Source: DATKLX01 sp035542155 (lineage in GTDB: Bacteria; Chloroflexota; Anaerolineae; Anaerolineales; Anaerolineaceae). From it: 25,335 nucleotides of DNA. Every line of letters starts with the position of its first letter. Within the stretch, counting starts at the first letter, position 1. Below the pieces are notes generated by a model. The model had not been told where the DNA came from, did not search any database, and worked only from the letters and a program-made list of their open reading frames with translations. The position numbers and the translations under genes were made by a program. Shown here in pieces: positions 7,617 through 15,680 of the stretch. The stretch is from contig DATKLX010000232.1 in assembly GCA_035542155.1 (NCBI GenBank), positions 1 through 25,335 on the forward strand, in the 5' to 3' direction.

Positions 7617-7644
7617 TCTCGCAAACTGCTGGATAAAACGCCTG

Positions 7645-7664
7645 GTCTAAACTAATGGTTAGAC
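7645..7664 (+). promoter_or_regulatory. Inverted repeat upstream of the ridA promoter
   Basis: GTCTAA (7645-7650) and TTAGAC (7659-7664) are perfect inverses with an 8-bp centre, ending 8 bp before the -35 box. It could be an operator or activator site. No T-run follows, so it is not a terminator. Confidence 0.35.
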
Positions 7665-7672
7665 GAGGAAAA

Positions 7673-7701
7673 TTGACCCTGACCGGAATATGGCTTAAAA
7701 T
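7673..7701 (+). promoter_or_regulatory. Promoter of the ridA/two-component operon
   Basis: TTGACC (7673-7678), a 17-bp spacer and TAAAAT (7696-7701) lie 46 bp before the ridA ATG. Confidence 0.7.
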
Positions 7702-7747
7702 GGCTCTGTTCCACGACCATATAACTCGAACGATCCAGAGGTGATCC

Positions 7748-8146
7748 ATGTTCTCATCAGAGCGAACTGTTATTTTAACCGATCAGGCTCCAAAAGCGTT
7801 GGGTCCTTATTCCGCGGCGATCATCGCTGGCCCTTTCATTTTTTGCTCCGGCCAAACCGGACTGGATCCAGTGACGAACCGACTGGTGGAGGGCGGTGTG
7901 GAAGCGGAAACCCGGCAGGTATTGACCAATTTGAAAGCCGTGCTGGAGGCTGCTGGCGCGTCGCTGGCTTCGGTAGTGAAAACAACTGTATTTCTGCGAG
8001 ATATGAATGATTTTGCCAGGATGAACACCATCTATGGCGAATTCTTTACGGAGAAGTACCCAGCCCGTTCCACCTTTCAAGTCGCGGGCCTGCCGCGAAG
8101 CGCAGCGGTGGAAATCGAAGCGATCGCAGTCCGCGAAGAAAAGTAG
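7748..8146 (+). CDS. ridA: RidA family reactive intermediate deaminase
   Basis: RidA (YjgF/YER057c/UK114) hydrolyses reactive enamine/imine intermediates released by PLP enzymes such as threonine dehydratase. The 132-residue protein is a single domain of normal length. Visible signatures are APKALGPYSAAI near the start, FCSGQTGLDP, VVKTTVFLRDMNDFARMN, and YPARSTFQVAGLP, which carries the substrate-binding Arg (Arg107), followed by VEIEAIA with Glu122. It begins at ATG 7748 with AGAGGTG 4 bp upstream and is the first gene of a unit with a response regulator and a histidine kinase. The pairing with a two-component system is not typical. RidA paralogues without deaminase activity exist, but the Arg argues for the active type. 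Confidence 0.93.
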   Translation: MFSSERTVILTDQAPKALGPYSAAIIAGPFIFCSGQTGLDPVTNRLVEGGVEAETRQVLTNLKAVLEAAGASLASVVKTTVFLRDMNDFARMNTIYGEFFTEKYPARSTFQVAGLPRSAAVEIEAIAVREEK

Positions 8147-8150
8147 TCTC

Positions 8151-8837
8151 ATGGCTGGAGAAGCGATCCTCGTCGTCGATGATGAACCAAATATCGTTCA
8201 ACTGGCCCAACTGTACCTGGCGCGGGAAGGGTACAGGGTCCTTTCCGCTGGTGATGGCAATACCGCGCTGAAAGTTATCGGCCAGGAGCACCCTGCTTTG
8301 ATGGTCCTGGATGTGATGCTGCCAGAGCTAGACGGTTTTGAAGTCTGCCGGAGGCTGCGCGCCGAGAATAACCCGACCCCAATTTTAATGGTAACCGCCC
8401 GGGACGATGATATCGATAAAATCCTGGGGTTGGAGCTCGGCGCAGATGATTACATGACCAAGCCGTTCAACCCCCGAGAGCTCGTGGCGCGGGTGAAAGC
8501 TATTCTGCGGCGGGGGGAGAGAGCCAATCGAGCAGTGGCGGGCGGGGTTCCCATTCACCTGGGCGACCTGGTGATCGATCCTGAGGCAAGGGAAGCGAGG
8601 ATCAAGAATGGACAGCTCGATCTGCGCACCCAGGAATTCGAGGTGCTTTTCATTCTGGCCCAACACCGGGGGCAGGTGCTCTCCCGCGAGAAACTGCTCA
8701 GCCTGGCCTGGGGGTATGACTTCTACGGCCAGACCCGAACGGTGGATGTCCATATCGCCCAGTTGCGAAAAAAGCTCTCAGGTTCGAATGTGCACATCGA
8801 GACTGTCACCGGCATCGGTTACAAGCTGGTGGTGTGA
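8151..8837 (+). CDS. OmpR/PhoB-family response regulator
   Basis: A DNA-binding two-component regulator of 228 residues. The receiver domain (about 5-118) has the acidic pair Asp10-Asp11, phosphoacceptor Asp54 in LDVMLPELDGFEV, Thr82 and Lys104 in TKPFNPRELVARV. The C-terminal winged helix (about 130-228) has LDLRTQEFEVLFILAQHRG, the recognition region RTVDVHIAQLRKKL and a final VTGIGYKLVV. The start is ATG 8151, 4 bp after the ridA stop; a longer frame extends upstream but overlaps ridA. No strong Shine-Dalgarno is present, so translation may be coupled to ridA. The gene overlaps the kinase gene that follows by one base. The domain order matches PhoP/PhoB; the inducing signal is unknown. Confidence 0.94.
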   Translation: MAGEAILVVDDEPNIVQLAQLYLAREGYRVLSAGDGNTALKVIGQEHPALMVLDVMLPELDGFEVCRRLRAENNPTPILMVTARDDDIDKILGLELGADDYMTKPFNPRELVARVKAILRRGERANRAVAGGVPIHLGDLVIDPEAREARIKNGQLDLRTQEFEVLFILAQHRGQVLSREKLLSLAWGYDFYGQTRTVDVHIAQLRKKLSGSNVHIETVTGIGYKLVV

Positions 8838-10279
8838 TGTTCACTACACTCCGGTCGCGGCTGTGGCTCACCTACATCCTGGTTGCCGGGGTGGCAATCG
8901 GGGTCGTAACTCTTTTTTTCGTCTTATACCTAGTCAGAAATCCAGGTGCGATGCGCCAGGCGGTTGCTCGATTCAGCCTTGCAGAAGAAACGATCTTAAA
9001 CCAGGTAGAGACCATCGAAGGGATAGGCATTGACGGCATCCAGCAGGCGGCTATCCGTGAGGATCGCGTGTTGGGGGTGCGCATTCTCGTCCTCGATGCA
9101 GATGGAAACGCACTGGTTGATTCTAGAAGAGACTCAGCGGCTCTATTTCCAGGTCTCCGACCTTCCTCCCGCATAACCGCCCAAAATGCAACCCCTCCAC
9201 CCATCCTCCGCGACACGCGTGGTGAATTCTGGTGGTATTCCTTGCGCCAGATGGGAACAGGTCGTTATTTAATGATCGCAATGCCCCGCCCACGAATCGC
9301 GCTACGGGCTCTGCTTTCAGACGACCTTTTCCGGATCATTCTCCAGGCGGGCGGCCTGGCGATTTTCCTGGCTCTTATCGTGGGACTGTTGATGGAACGG
9401 TGGATCTCTTCTCCGTTGCGGCGCATCACCCAGGGAGCGACAGAAATAGTCCACGGAAAGCACCAACCGATACCCCTGGAAGGACCTCAGGAAGTCCAGG
9501 ATCTTGCCAGGGCGTTCAATGAACTGGCGCACCAGGTCCAGGTCAGTCAGCGTTCTCAGCGGGATTTTGTTGCCAACGTCTCACATGAATTAAAGACGCC
9601 GCTCACATCGATCCAGGGTTTTGCTCAGGCAATCCTAGATGGAGCCGCCAGCCAACCAGATACACTCCACCAGGCTGCCCATGTCATCTATGATGAAGCC
9701 AGCCGAATGTACCGCCTGGTGCTCGACTTGCTGGATCTGGCACGCCTGGAGGCGGGGACAGCAGATTTGTCGCGGGGATCTGTGGATTTACCAGCTTTAT
9801 TGAAGAGTATTACCGAAAAGTTGTCTCCCCAGGCAGAAAAAAGCCAGGTGTCTTTGCAGTTAGAGTTAGACGCGCTCCCACCTTTGGAAGGGGATGGCGA
9901 CAGGCTGGCACAGGTTTTTACGAACCTGGTCGATAACGCCTTGAAATATTCCCCAACGGGCGGATCGGTCAGGATCAGCGCAGGGGTAAAAAGCAACTGG
10001 ATCGAAGTTCGAATCAAGGATGCCGGGCCTGGGATCCCACCTGAAATGAAAGAGCGGGTTTTCGAGCGCTTTTTTCAGGTCGATCCTGCACGGAAGGGTG
10101 GATCGAGCCGCGGAACCGGGCTGGGATTGGCAATTGCCAAAGAGATTGTCATAGCTCACCGCGGTTCCATCGGAGTGGACAGCCAACCCGGTAAGGGGAG
10201 CATTTTTTGGGTGAAGCTGCCCGCGTTTAAGTCGGATATAACGACCCTGGCGGTTCAACGGGGGAAGGTCGAACTGTAA
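8837..10279 (+). CDS. Membrane sensor histidine kinase
   Basis: The likely partner of the regulator upstream. From ATG 8837 the protein has 480 residues; the TGATG junction overlaps the regulator stop by one base. TM1 spans about 9-33. An extracytoplasmic sensor of about 130 residues follows, with VLGVRILVLDADGNALVDSR resembling a PAS/Cache-like fold. TM2 is about 167-186, then a HAMP linker. The HisKA domain has the phosphorylated His250 in NVSHELKTPLTSIQGF. The ATPase domain has the N box (QVFTNLVDNALKYSPTGG), G1 (DAGPGIP), the F box (FERFFQVD) and G2 (GTGLGLAIAKEIV). The architecture is PhoR/VicK-like. All catalytic boxes are intact. Confidence 0.94.
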   Translation: MFTTLRSRLWLTYILVAGVAIGVVTLFFVLYLVRNPGAMRQAVARFSLAEETILNQVETIEGIGIDGIQQAAIREDRVLGVRILVLDADGNALVDSRRDSAALFPGLRPSSRITAQNATPPPILRDTRGEFWWYSLRQMGTGRYLMIAMPRPRIALRALLSDDLFRIILQAGGLAIFLALIVGLLMERWISSPLRRITQGATEIVHGKHQPIPLEGPQEVQDLARAFNELAHQVQVSQRSQRDFVANVSHELKTPLTSIQGFAQAILDGAASQPDTLHQAAHVIYDEASRMYRLVLDLLDLARLEAGTADLSRGSVDLPALLKSITEKLSPQAEKSQVSLQLELDALPPLEGDGDRLAQVFTNLVDNALKYSPTGGSVRISAGVKSNWIEVRIKDAGPGIPPEMKERVFERFFQVDPARKGGSSRGTGLGLAIAKEIVIAHRGSIGVDSQPGKGSIFWVKLPAFKSDITTLAVQRGKVEL

Positions 10280-10289
10280 GAAAAATATC

Positions 10290-10298
10290 TGGTATACT
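10290..10298 (+). promoter_or_regulatory. Candidate extended -10 promoter of the glycan operon
   Basis: TGGTATACT (TGN plus TATACT) lies 54 bp before the glycosyltransferase start, in the 73-bp gap after the histidine kinase. There is no clear -35, consistent with an extended -10 promoter. Read-through from the two-component operon is also possible, since no terminator is seen. Confidence 0.45.
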
Positions 10299-10352
10299 CT
10301 AGGCCAGGTTATAGATCGTTCGCGTCTCGTTCCATCCAACGCCCCGCCACCC

Positions 10353-11342
10353 ATGCGTACCGTATCGATCATCATTCCTTGTTATAATGAGTCATTAACG
10401 ATCCTGTTATTACTCGAGGCCATTTACGCCCAGACATATCCCAGATCATCCCTCGAAGTGATCATTGCGGATGGGCTCTCTACGGACTGTACCCGGCAGG
10501 TCATCCAGAGTTATTTGGATGACCACTCAGAATTCAATGTTCGGATTGTGGACAATCCACTAAGGAACATACCTTCTGCATTGAATACGGCTCTCAGTCA
10601 TTCATCCGGTGATATTATCATCCGATTGGATGCGCACTGCGTTCCCCAGGCTGATTATGTTCAAAGATGCGTCCAGGATTTGGAACGGGGCCTGGGCACA
10701 ACGGTGGGCGGCGTTTGGGATATCCGCCCAGGTGGGAAAAGCTGGATCGCGCGTGCGATTGCTGTCGCGGCTTCCCACCCACTTGGCGTAGGAGATGCCC
10801 GGTACCGCTATTCGTCCAAAGCCGGAAGCGTGGATACGGTCCCCTTTGGAGCGTACCACCGATCCCTGCTAGACCAGATTGGCCGCTACGACCCGACCCT
10901 CCTGACGAATGAGGATTATGAATTCAATACCCGAGTTCGAAAAAACGGCGGAACGGTGTGGCTGGACCCTTCCATTCGGTCCATTTATTATGCCCGGTCT
11001 GGATTCGCTGACCTGGCAAAACAATACTGGCGTTATGGTTTTTGGAAATTTCGCATGCTGCAGCGTTATCCTGCGACGCTGCGCTGGCGCCAGGCGCTTC
11101 CCCCGCTGTTCCTGACCAGCCTGGTTGGCCTGGGGATCGCCGCGCCTTTTTTTTCAGCGGCCCGGATTCTGCTGTCCGTTGACGTTGGTATTTATCTGGC
11201 AGGGTTGGTTATTTCGGGAATTCTGGCGGCTTATACCCAGAGAGATTGGACATTGTTGATCGGGCTGCCACCTGGCATTGCACTGATGCATTTTTCCTGG
11301 GGGGCGGGTTTCCTATGGAGCTTCCTTCGCCATGATACCTGA
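10353..11342 (+). CDS. Membrane-associated family 2 glycosyltransferase
   Basis: An inverting GT-A glycosyltransferase expected to add a sugar to a lipid-linked glycan at the inner face of the membrane. The 329-residue protein begins with SIIIPCYNE, followed by IIADGLSTD. The metal/nucleotide-binding DxH-type motif is RLDAHC (Asp93, His95). TNEDYEFNTRVRKNGG carries the probable catalytic Glu187-Asp188, followed by the YWRYGFWK acceptor-side motif. Two to three hydrophobic segments close the protein (about 245-320). The layout resembles ExoA-type enzymes of exopolysaccharide synthesis. The next gene overlaps its end by 11 bp. Donor and acceptor sugars cannot be read from the sequence. Confidence 0.9.
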   Translation: MRTVSIIIPCYNESLTILLLLEAIYAQTYPRSSLEVIIADGLSTDCTRQVIQSYLDDHSEFNVRIVDNPLRNIPSALNTALSHSSGDIIIRLDAHCVPQADYVQRCVQDLERGLGTTVGGVWDIRPGGKSWIARAIAVAASHPLGVGDARYRYSSKAGSVDTVPFGAYHRSLLDQIGRYDPTLLTNEDYEFNTRVRKNGGTVWLDPSIRSIYYARSGFADLAKQYWRYGFWKFRMLQRYPATLRWRQALPPLFLTSLVGLGIAAPFFSAARILLSVDVGIYLAGLVISGILAAYTQRDWTLLIGLPPGIALMHFSWGAGFLWSFLRHDT

Positions 11343-12795
11343 CCTTGGACCAATCACTATTGAGAAGAAAGTACCCTCTTTGCAAACGCCCAAGAAGTCT
11401 GTGGCCTGGCGTTTGCGAACCGCCGAGCAACGTTTTCTACTGGTGACCGGGGATTTGGTGGCCGGCGGCGTGGCAGTGATGATCGCCCTATTCTTATGGT
11501 CACTACGGGATTGGGAACGTTTCTCGCCGATTTTCTTACAGTTCAGGGCACAAGCCTGGTTCTATTTTCTCCCTTTGCTTTGGGTAGTTTTGCTGGTTGA
11601 GACTTACGATATACACAGAGCGCATCGTCGAGATGAAACGCTTAAAGGGGTTGGCATCGCTGCGTTAGTTTGCCTGGGCGTATACTTGCTCATTTTCTTC
11701 TACTATAAAGACACTGAGCTTCCCCGCCTGGCTGTCATCTACTTTATCATCGGAGCCTCAATCCTCACGCTGGCCTGGCGGTTCATGTTCATTGCAATTT
11801 TTACTGCGCCCCAGTTTATGCGGCGCATATTGGTGATCGGCGCTGGGAAATCCGGAACGAGCCTGCTCAAGGTATATAATGAAACCTCGCCATCGCCATT
11901 TTATCTGGCGGGCCTGATCGACGACGATCCTCAGAAGCAGGGAACCATGATTGAGAATCACCGCATCCTGGGTGGAAGCGACCAGCTTCTCTCCATCGTC
12001 CAATCGGAGTCGATCACAGACCTGGTGGTGGCGATTTCGGGTGAGATGAACGGCAATCTCTTCCAGGCGCTAATCGATGCACAGGAGCACGGGGTCGAGA
12101 TCACAACGATGCAGGTGATCTACGAAGAGCTCCTCTCGCGTGTTCCGATCTACCAATTGGAATCCGACTGGATTATCCGCTCCTTTATGGACCAGGCTCG
12201 AACCAACTCTTTTTACGAGGTGATCAAACGGTTCCTTGATGCTTTGGGCGGCCTTATCGGGACTGTCTGCACTTTTTTTATCTTTCCCTTTATCTCGATC
12301 GCAATTATCCTGGATAGCGGCTTCCCGGTATTTTTTACGCAGGGCCGCATTGGACGGCGGGGGCAAATCTATAAAATTATCAAGTTCCGCACGATGTACC
12401 AGGACGCGGAAAAAGATGGATTTGTCAGAGTGACCACGCAAAATGATGAACGCATCACCCGGGTCGGGATGTTTTTGCGGAAAAGCCATCTGGATGAGCT
12501 GCCGCAGTTTATCAATGTCCTCCTGGGGGAGATGAGCCTGGTTGGGCCACGCGCCGAGCGGTTCGAACTGGTGGAAGAGCTTCAGAAATACATTCCATTT
12601 TATCGTGCGCGGCTGCTGGTCAAGCCGGGGATCACGGGTTGGGCGCAGATCAATTTCGGCTACGCAGCGACCATAGAGGATACCGCGGTGAAACTGGAGT
12701 ACGATCTGTTTTACATCAAGCACCGCAACCTGCTTATGGACGGAGTGATCCTGCTCCGGACAGTCGGCACTGTAATTGGGTTTCGAGGGACCTGA
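11332..12795 (+). CDS. Polyprenyl-phosphate sugar phosphotransferase (WbaP/WcaJ type)
   Basis: It starts glycan assembly by moving a sugar-1-phosphate from a nucleotide sugar to undecaprenyl phosphate. The 487-residue membrane protein has four to five N-terminal transmembrane segments (about 35-155) and a Rossmann-like domain beginning at VIGAGKSGTSLL (about 167-290). One further membrane segment precedes the catalytic bacterial sugar transferase domain (about 293-487). The latter shows KRFLDALGG, QGRIGRRGQIYKIIKFRTM, LRKSHLDELPQFINVLLGEM, SLVGPRAE and KPGITGWAQINFGY. It starts at ATG 11332 inside the end of the glycosyltransferase gene, so translation is probably coupled. Length and layout are normal for the family. 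Confidence 0.95.
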   Translation: MIPDLGPITIEKKVPSLQTPKKSVAWRLRTAEQRFLLVTGDLVAGGVAVMIALFLWSLRDWERFSPIFLQFRAQAWFYFLPLLWVVLLVETYDIHRAHRRDETLKGVGIAALVCLGVYLLIFFYYKDTELPRLAVIYFIIGASILTLAWRFMFIAIFTAPQFMRRILVIGAGKSGTSLLKVYNETSPSPFYLAGLIDDDPQKQGTMIENHRILGGSDQLLSIVQSESITDLVVAISGEMNGNLFQALIDAQEHGVEITTMQVIYEELLSRVPIYQLESDWIIRSFMDQARTNSFYEVIKRFLDALGGLIGTVCTFFIFPFISIAIILDSGFPVFFTQGRIGRRGQIYKIIKFRTMYQDAEKDGFVRVTTQNDERITRVGMFLRKSHLDELPQFINVLLGEMSLVGPRAERFELVEELQKYIPFYRARLLVKPGITGWAQINFGYAATIEDTAVKLEYDLFYIKHRNLLMDGVILLRTVGTVIGFRGT

Positions 12796-12799
12796 GCGG

Positions 12800-14695
12800 A
12801 TGAGAACTCCCACGCAAATCCGCAATCGCATCGTCTTATTAGGGGATATGTTCCTGATTGTTGTTTCCGTAGTAGCCGCCTACGCGCTGCGACTGGAATT
12901 GGGAAATGCATTTCAATTTTATTTCTATCCCTACGGCCTGTGGATGATTGCGATCTGCCTGCTCGTGAAACCAGTGATCTATTACTGGTTCGGCCTGTAT
13001 CGCCGGTTATGGGTTTACGCCAGCATCCAGGAGTTAAAACTGATTGCGGCAGCCGTCACCACGGCTTCTATCCCGGTATCTTTGATCATCATCGGCCTGT
13101 CCGCTGTTCACATTATCTTAAGATTTCCACGACCTGTCCTGGCGATCGATTGGCTGCTTTCCCTTTTGTTTGTCGGTGGGCTTCGCTTTACGCTGCGCCT
13201 GCTTGCCGAGAGCGGCACGAACGCGAATGGGCTCAAATCTGAAGGGATTGCGCAACGGGTGCTGATCGTTGGCGCCGGAGACGCAGGCGTTCTGGTTGTC
13301 CGTGAGCTGCAGAAAAATCTTCAACTTAATTTAGTTCCGGTTGGTTTCCTTGACGATGACCCGGGCAAACAAAACCACGTGATCTCCGGAGTGCCCGTGG
13401 TTGGCACATTAACGGATCTACCGAAAGCCCTGGTTCGTCATCATGTCGATGAGGTTCTCATCGCAATTCCCAGCGCACCCGGGCGAGTGGTTCGCCTCGT
13501 GGCTGATTTTTGCCGCCAGAAAGGGGTTCCTTTCCGGACAATGCCGGGGATCTACGAATTGATCGGCGGGAAAGTCAGCGTCAGCCGGCTGAGAGAAGTC
13601 GATATCACCGACCTGCTTCGGCGCGAGCCAACCCGGATCGATACCGAACTGGTCGGCGCCAGCCTGAACGGACGGGTCGTGCTGGTTACAGGTGCGGGCG
13701 GCTCGATTGGGCGCGAGCTCTGCCGCCAGATCGCCCGATGGGGTCCTGCCGAGCTGCTCCTCCTTGGGCATGGGGAAAACAGCATCTTCGAATCCTGGAT
13801 GGAGCTGAAAGACTCCTTCCCCAGCTTACCGCTGCGTCCAATCATCGCTGATGTTCGTGAGCGCCTTCGATTGGAGGCGATATATGAAGATTTCCGTCCG
13901 CAAGTGGTGTTTCATGCAGCGGCGCATAAACACGTTCCCTTGATGGAATTGAATGTCACCGAGGCAGTAACGAACAATATTTTAGGAACTCGTAATGTGG
14001 TTGAGCTTGCACTGAACCATGATATCGAGCGTTTGGTAATGATTTCTTCCGATAAAGCTATCCGGCCCCGAAACGTAATGGGAGCTACCAAGCGGATGGC
14101 CGAGATGATTGTGTTAGACGGGGCTATGCGCAGCGGTAGAGCATTTTCAGTGGTCCGCTTCGGGAACGTTCTGGGTAGCCGTGGCAGTGTTGTGCCGCTG
14201 TTTAAACGCCAGATCGCCCGTGGGGGACCGGTCACAGTCACCCACCCGGATATGAAACGCTATTTTATGACCATCCCCGAGGCCGTTCACCTGGTGTTGC
14301 AGGCCTCGGCGATGGGGAACGGCGGTGAGATGTTCGTCCTGAACATGGGACAGCAGGTGCGCATTCTCGATCTGGCCGAAGATCTGATTCGCCTTTCGGG
14401 GCTCGAACCTGGGAAGGATATCGAAATCGTATTCACAGGGATCCGTCAGGGTGAAAAAATTAGCGAGGATTTATGGGATGAGGGTGAAGTGTTCCATCCC
14501 ACCTCCCATCCAGACATATTCCGTCTGGATGGGCAGGACGAGTTAAAGAATGGACCCCTGGAAAAAAGCGTGAACGAGTTGGTTCACCTGGCCGAAGAAA
14601 GCGATCCACACACCATCGTCACGCTATTGGATGAGCTCATCCCTGGATCTGCGGTACGCAGTACACCCCCGGCAGAAATGACATCGATCGACTGA
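12800..14695 (+). CDS. Membrane nucleotide-sugar 4,6-dehydratase (CapD/PglF-like)
   Basis: It probably converts a UDP-N-acetyl sugar to a 4-keto-6-deoxy form. From ATG 12800 (GAGGG about 10 bp upstream) it has 631 residues; a TTG at 12776 would add 8. Four transmembrane segments lie at about 10-130. A first Rossmann-like domain starts at VLIVGAGDAGVLVVREL (about 153). The catalytic short-chain dehydrogenase domain has TGAGGSIGRELCRQI (about 297). Its active site is SSDKAIRPRNVMGATKR, with Asp418, Lys419, Met427 and Lys431. Met in place of the usual Tyr is the hallmark of FlaA1/PglF/CapD dehydratases. It starts 4 bp after the phosphotransferase stop. No aminotransferase or acetyltransferase for a bacillosamine-type route is in the window, so the final sugar is unknown. 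Confidence 0.94.
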   Translation: MRTPTQIRNRIVLLGDMFLIVVSVVAAYALRLELGNAFQFYFYPYGLWMIAICLLVKPVIYYWFGLYRRLWVYASIQELKLIAAAVTTASIPVSLIIIGLSAVHIILRFPRPVLAIDWLLSLLFVGGLRFTLRLLAESGTNANGLKSEGIAQRVLIVGAGDAGVLVVRELQKNLQLNLVPVGFLDDDPGKQNHVISGVPVVGTLTDLPKALVRHHVDEVLIAIPSAPGRVVRLVADFCRQKGVPFRTMPGIYELIGGKVSVSRLREVDITDLLRREPTRIDTELVGASLNGRVVLVTGAGGSIGRELCRQIARWGPAELLLLGHGENSIFESWMELKDSFPSLPLRPIIADVRERLRLEAIYEDFRPQVVFHAAAHKHVPLMELNVTEAVTNNILGTRNVVELALNHDIERLVMISSDKAIRPRNVMGATKRMAEMIVLDGAMRSGRAFSVVRFGNVLGSRGSVVPLFKRQIARGGPVTVTHPDMKRYFMTIPEAVHLVLQASAMGNGGEMFVLNMGQQVRILDLAEDLIRLSGLEPGKDIEIVFTGIRQGEKISEDLWDEGEVFHPTSHPDIFRLDGQDELKNGPLEKSVNELVHLAEESDPHTIVTLLDELIPGSAVRSTPPAEMTSID

Positions 14696-15669
14696 TGGAT
14701 GAGCTCAAGTCAGGAGACTGGGAGACATTCTTAAAGGGCCATCCGAAAGCCCACCTGCTCCAGTCTGCCGCCTGGGGGGATTTGAAATCCGCTTTTGGGT
14801 GGGAAGCCCACCGGCTGGTCAGCGGGAAGGTTGGCGCTCAAATCTTGCTGCGGCGCCTTCCCTTGGGTTTTCACCTGGCCTATATCCCGAAAGGCCCAAT
14901 CGGGCCGGTTGAAGAGTGGGGAGAATTCCTTTCCAAGGTGGACGCCCTGTGCCGGGAGAAACGCGCGGCATTCCTAAAAATCGAACCGGATGCCTGGGAG
15001 GAAGATTTTCAACTGACTCTGAAAGGATTTACCTCTGGCAAGCAGTCCATCCAACCGCGCCGGACGATCGTGGTGGACCTGATTGGCAGCGAAGAAGGCT
15101 TGCTCGCGCGGATGAAACAGAAGACCCGCTATAACATCCACCTGGCTGAAAAAAAAGATATCCAGGTGCTTCTCACGGATGATATCCTCTCTTTTTACCG
15201 GCTGATGACTGAGACCGGCCATAGAGACGGTTTTGGGGTTCACAACCTGGATTATTTTCAAAGAGCATACGACCTTTTTCATCCTTCAGGAGATTGTGAA
15301 TTGCTGGTCGCACAACACTGCGGCCAAAATCTGGCCGGGTTGATGGTCTTCCGCCGCGGCAAGCGGGCCTGGTATCTGTATGGGGCGTCCAATGACCTGG
15401 AAAGGAACCGCATGCCCGCTTATCTGCTGCAATGGGAGGCAATGCGCTGGGCGCGAGGCCAGGGGTGCAGCGAATACGACCTCTGGGGCGTGCCAGATGC
15501 GCCCGCGAAAGAGCTCGAGGATCAATTCGAACACCGCTCAGATGGGCTGTGGGGCGTGTACCGTTTCAAACGCGGTTTTGGCGGGGAGCTGAAAAGGTCA
15601 GCCAGCTCACAGGACCGGGTGTATATTGCGCCGATGTATGCTCTTTACCAAAAAATCAAAGCAGGATAA
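14695..15669 (+). CDS. FemAB-like aminoacyl transferase, copy 1
   Basis: FemABX proteins use aminoacyl-tRNA to add amino acids to the stem peptide of lipid II at the cytoplasmic face of the membrane. This 324-residue member has two GNAT-like halves. Visible motifs are HLLQSAAWGDLK near the start, FHLAYIPKGPIGP, AFLKIEPD, ARMKQKTRYNIHLAEKK (about 138-154), AWYLYGASND, MPAYLLQWEAMRWA, EYDLWGVPDAP and GLWGVYRFKRGFGG. It lacks the long coiled-coil arm of staphylococcal FemA. Its ATG overlaps the dehydratase stop by one base. A paralogue follows 11 bp later. The acceptor need not be lipid II; the operon suggests a lipid-linked glycan could also be involved, but this is inference. Confidence 0.9.
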   Translation: MDELKSGDWETFLKGHPKAHLLQSAAWGDLKSAFGWEAHRLVSGKVGAQILLRRLPLGFHLAYIPKGPIGPVEEWGEFLSKVDALCREKRAAFLKIEPDAWEEDFQLTLKGFTSGKQSIQPRRTIVVDLIGSEEGLLARMKQKTRYNIHLAEKKDIQVLLTDDILSFYRLMTETGHRDGFGVHNLDYFQRAYDLFHPSGDCELLVAQHCGQNLAGLMVFRRGKRAWYLYGASNDLERNRMPAYLLQWEAMRWARGQGCSEYDLWGVPDAPAKELEDQFEHRSDGLWGVYRFKRGFGGELKRSASSQDRVYIAPMYALYQKIKAG

Positions 15670-15680
15670 GATCGACCGGC

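Noticed and set aside
7645..7664. Inverted repeat as terminator of leuS/lipoprotein
   Set aside because: Only 6 AT-rich pairs and no T-run after it.
12070..12831. 253-codon reverse frame inside the sugar phosphotransferase gene
   Set aside because: It lies antisense to a well-supported catalytic domain and has no family resemblance; codon shadow.
15432..15680. Upstream extension of the second FemAB frame
   Set aside because: These 83 codons overlap copy 1 in another frame and show no family match; ATG 15681 gives the family N-terminus.
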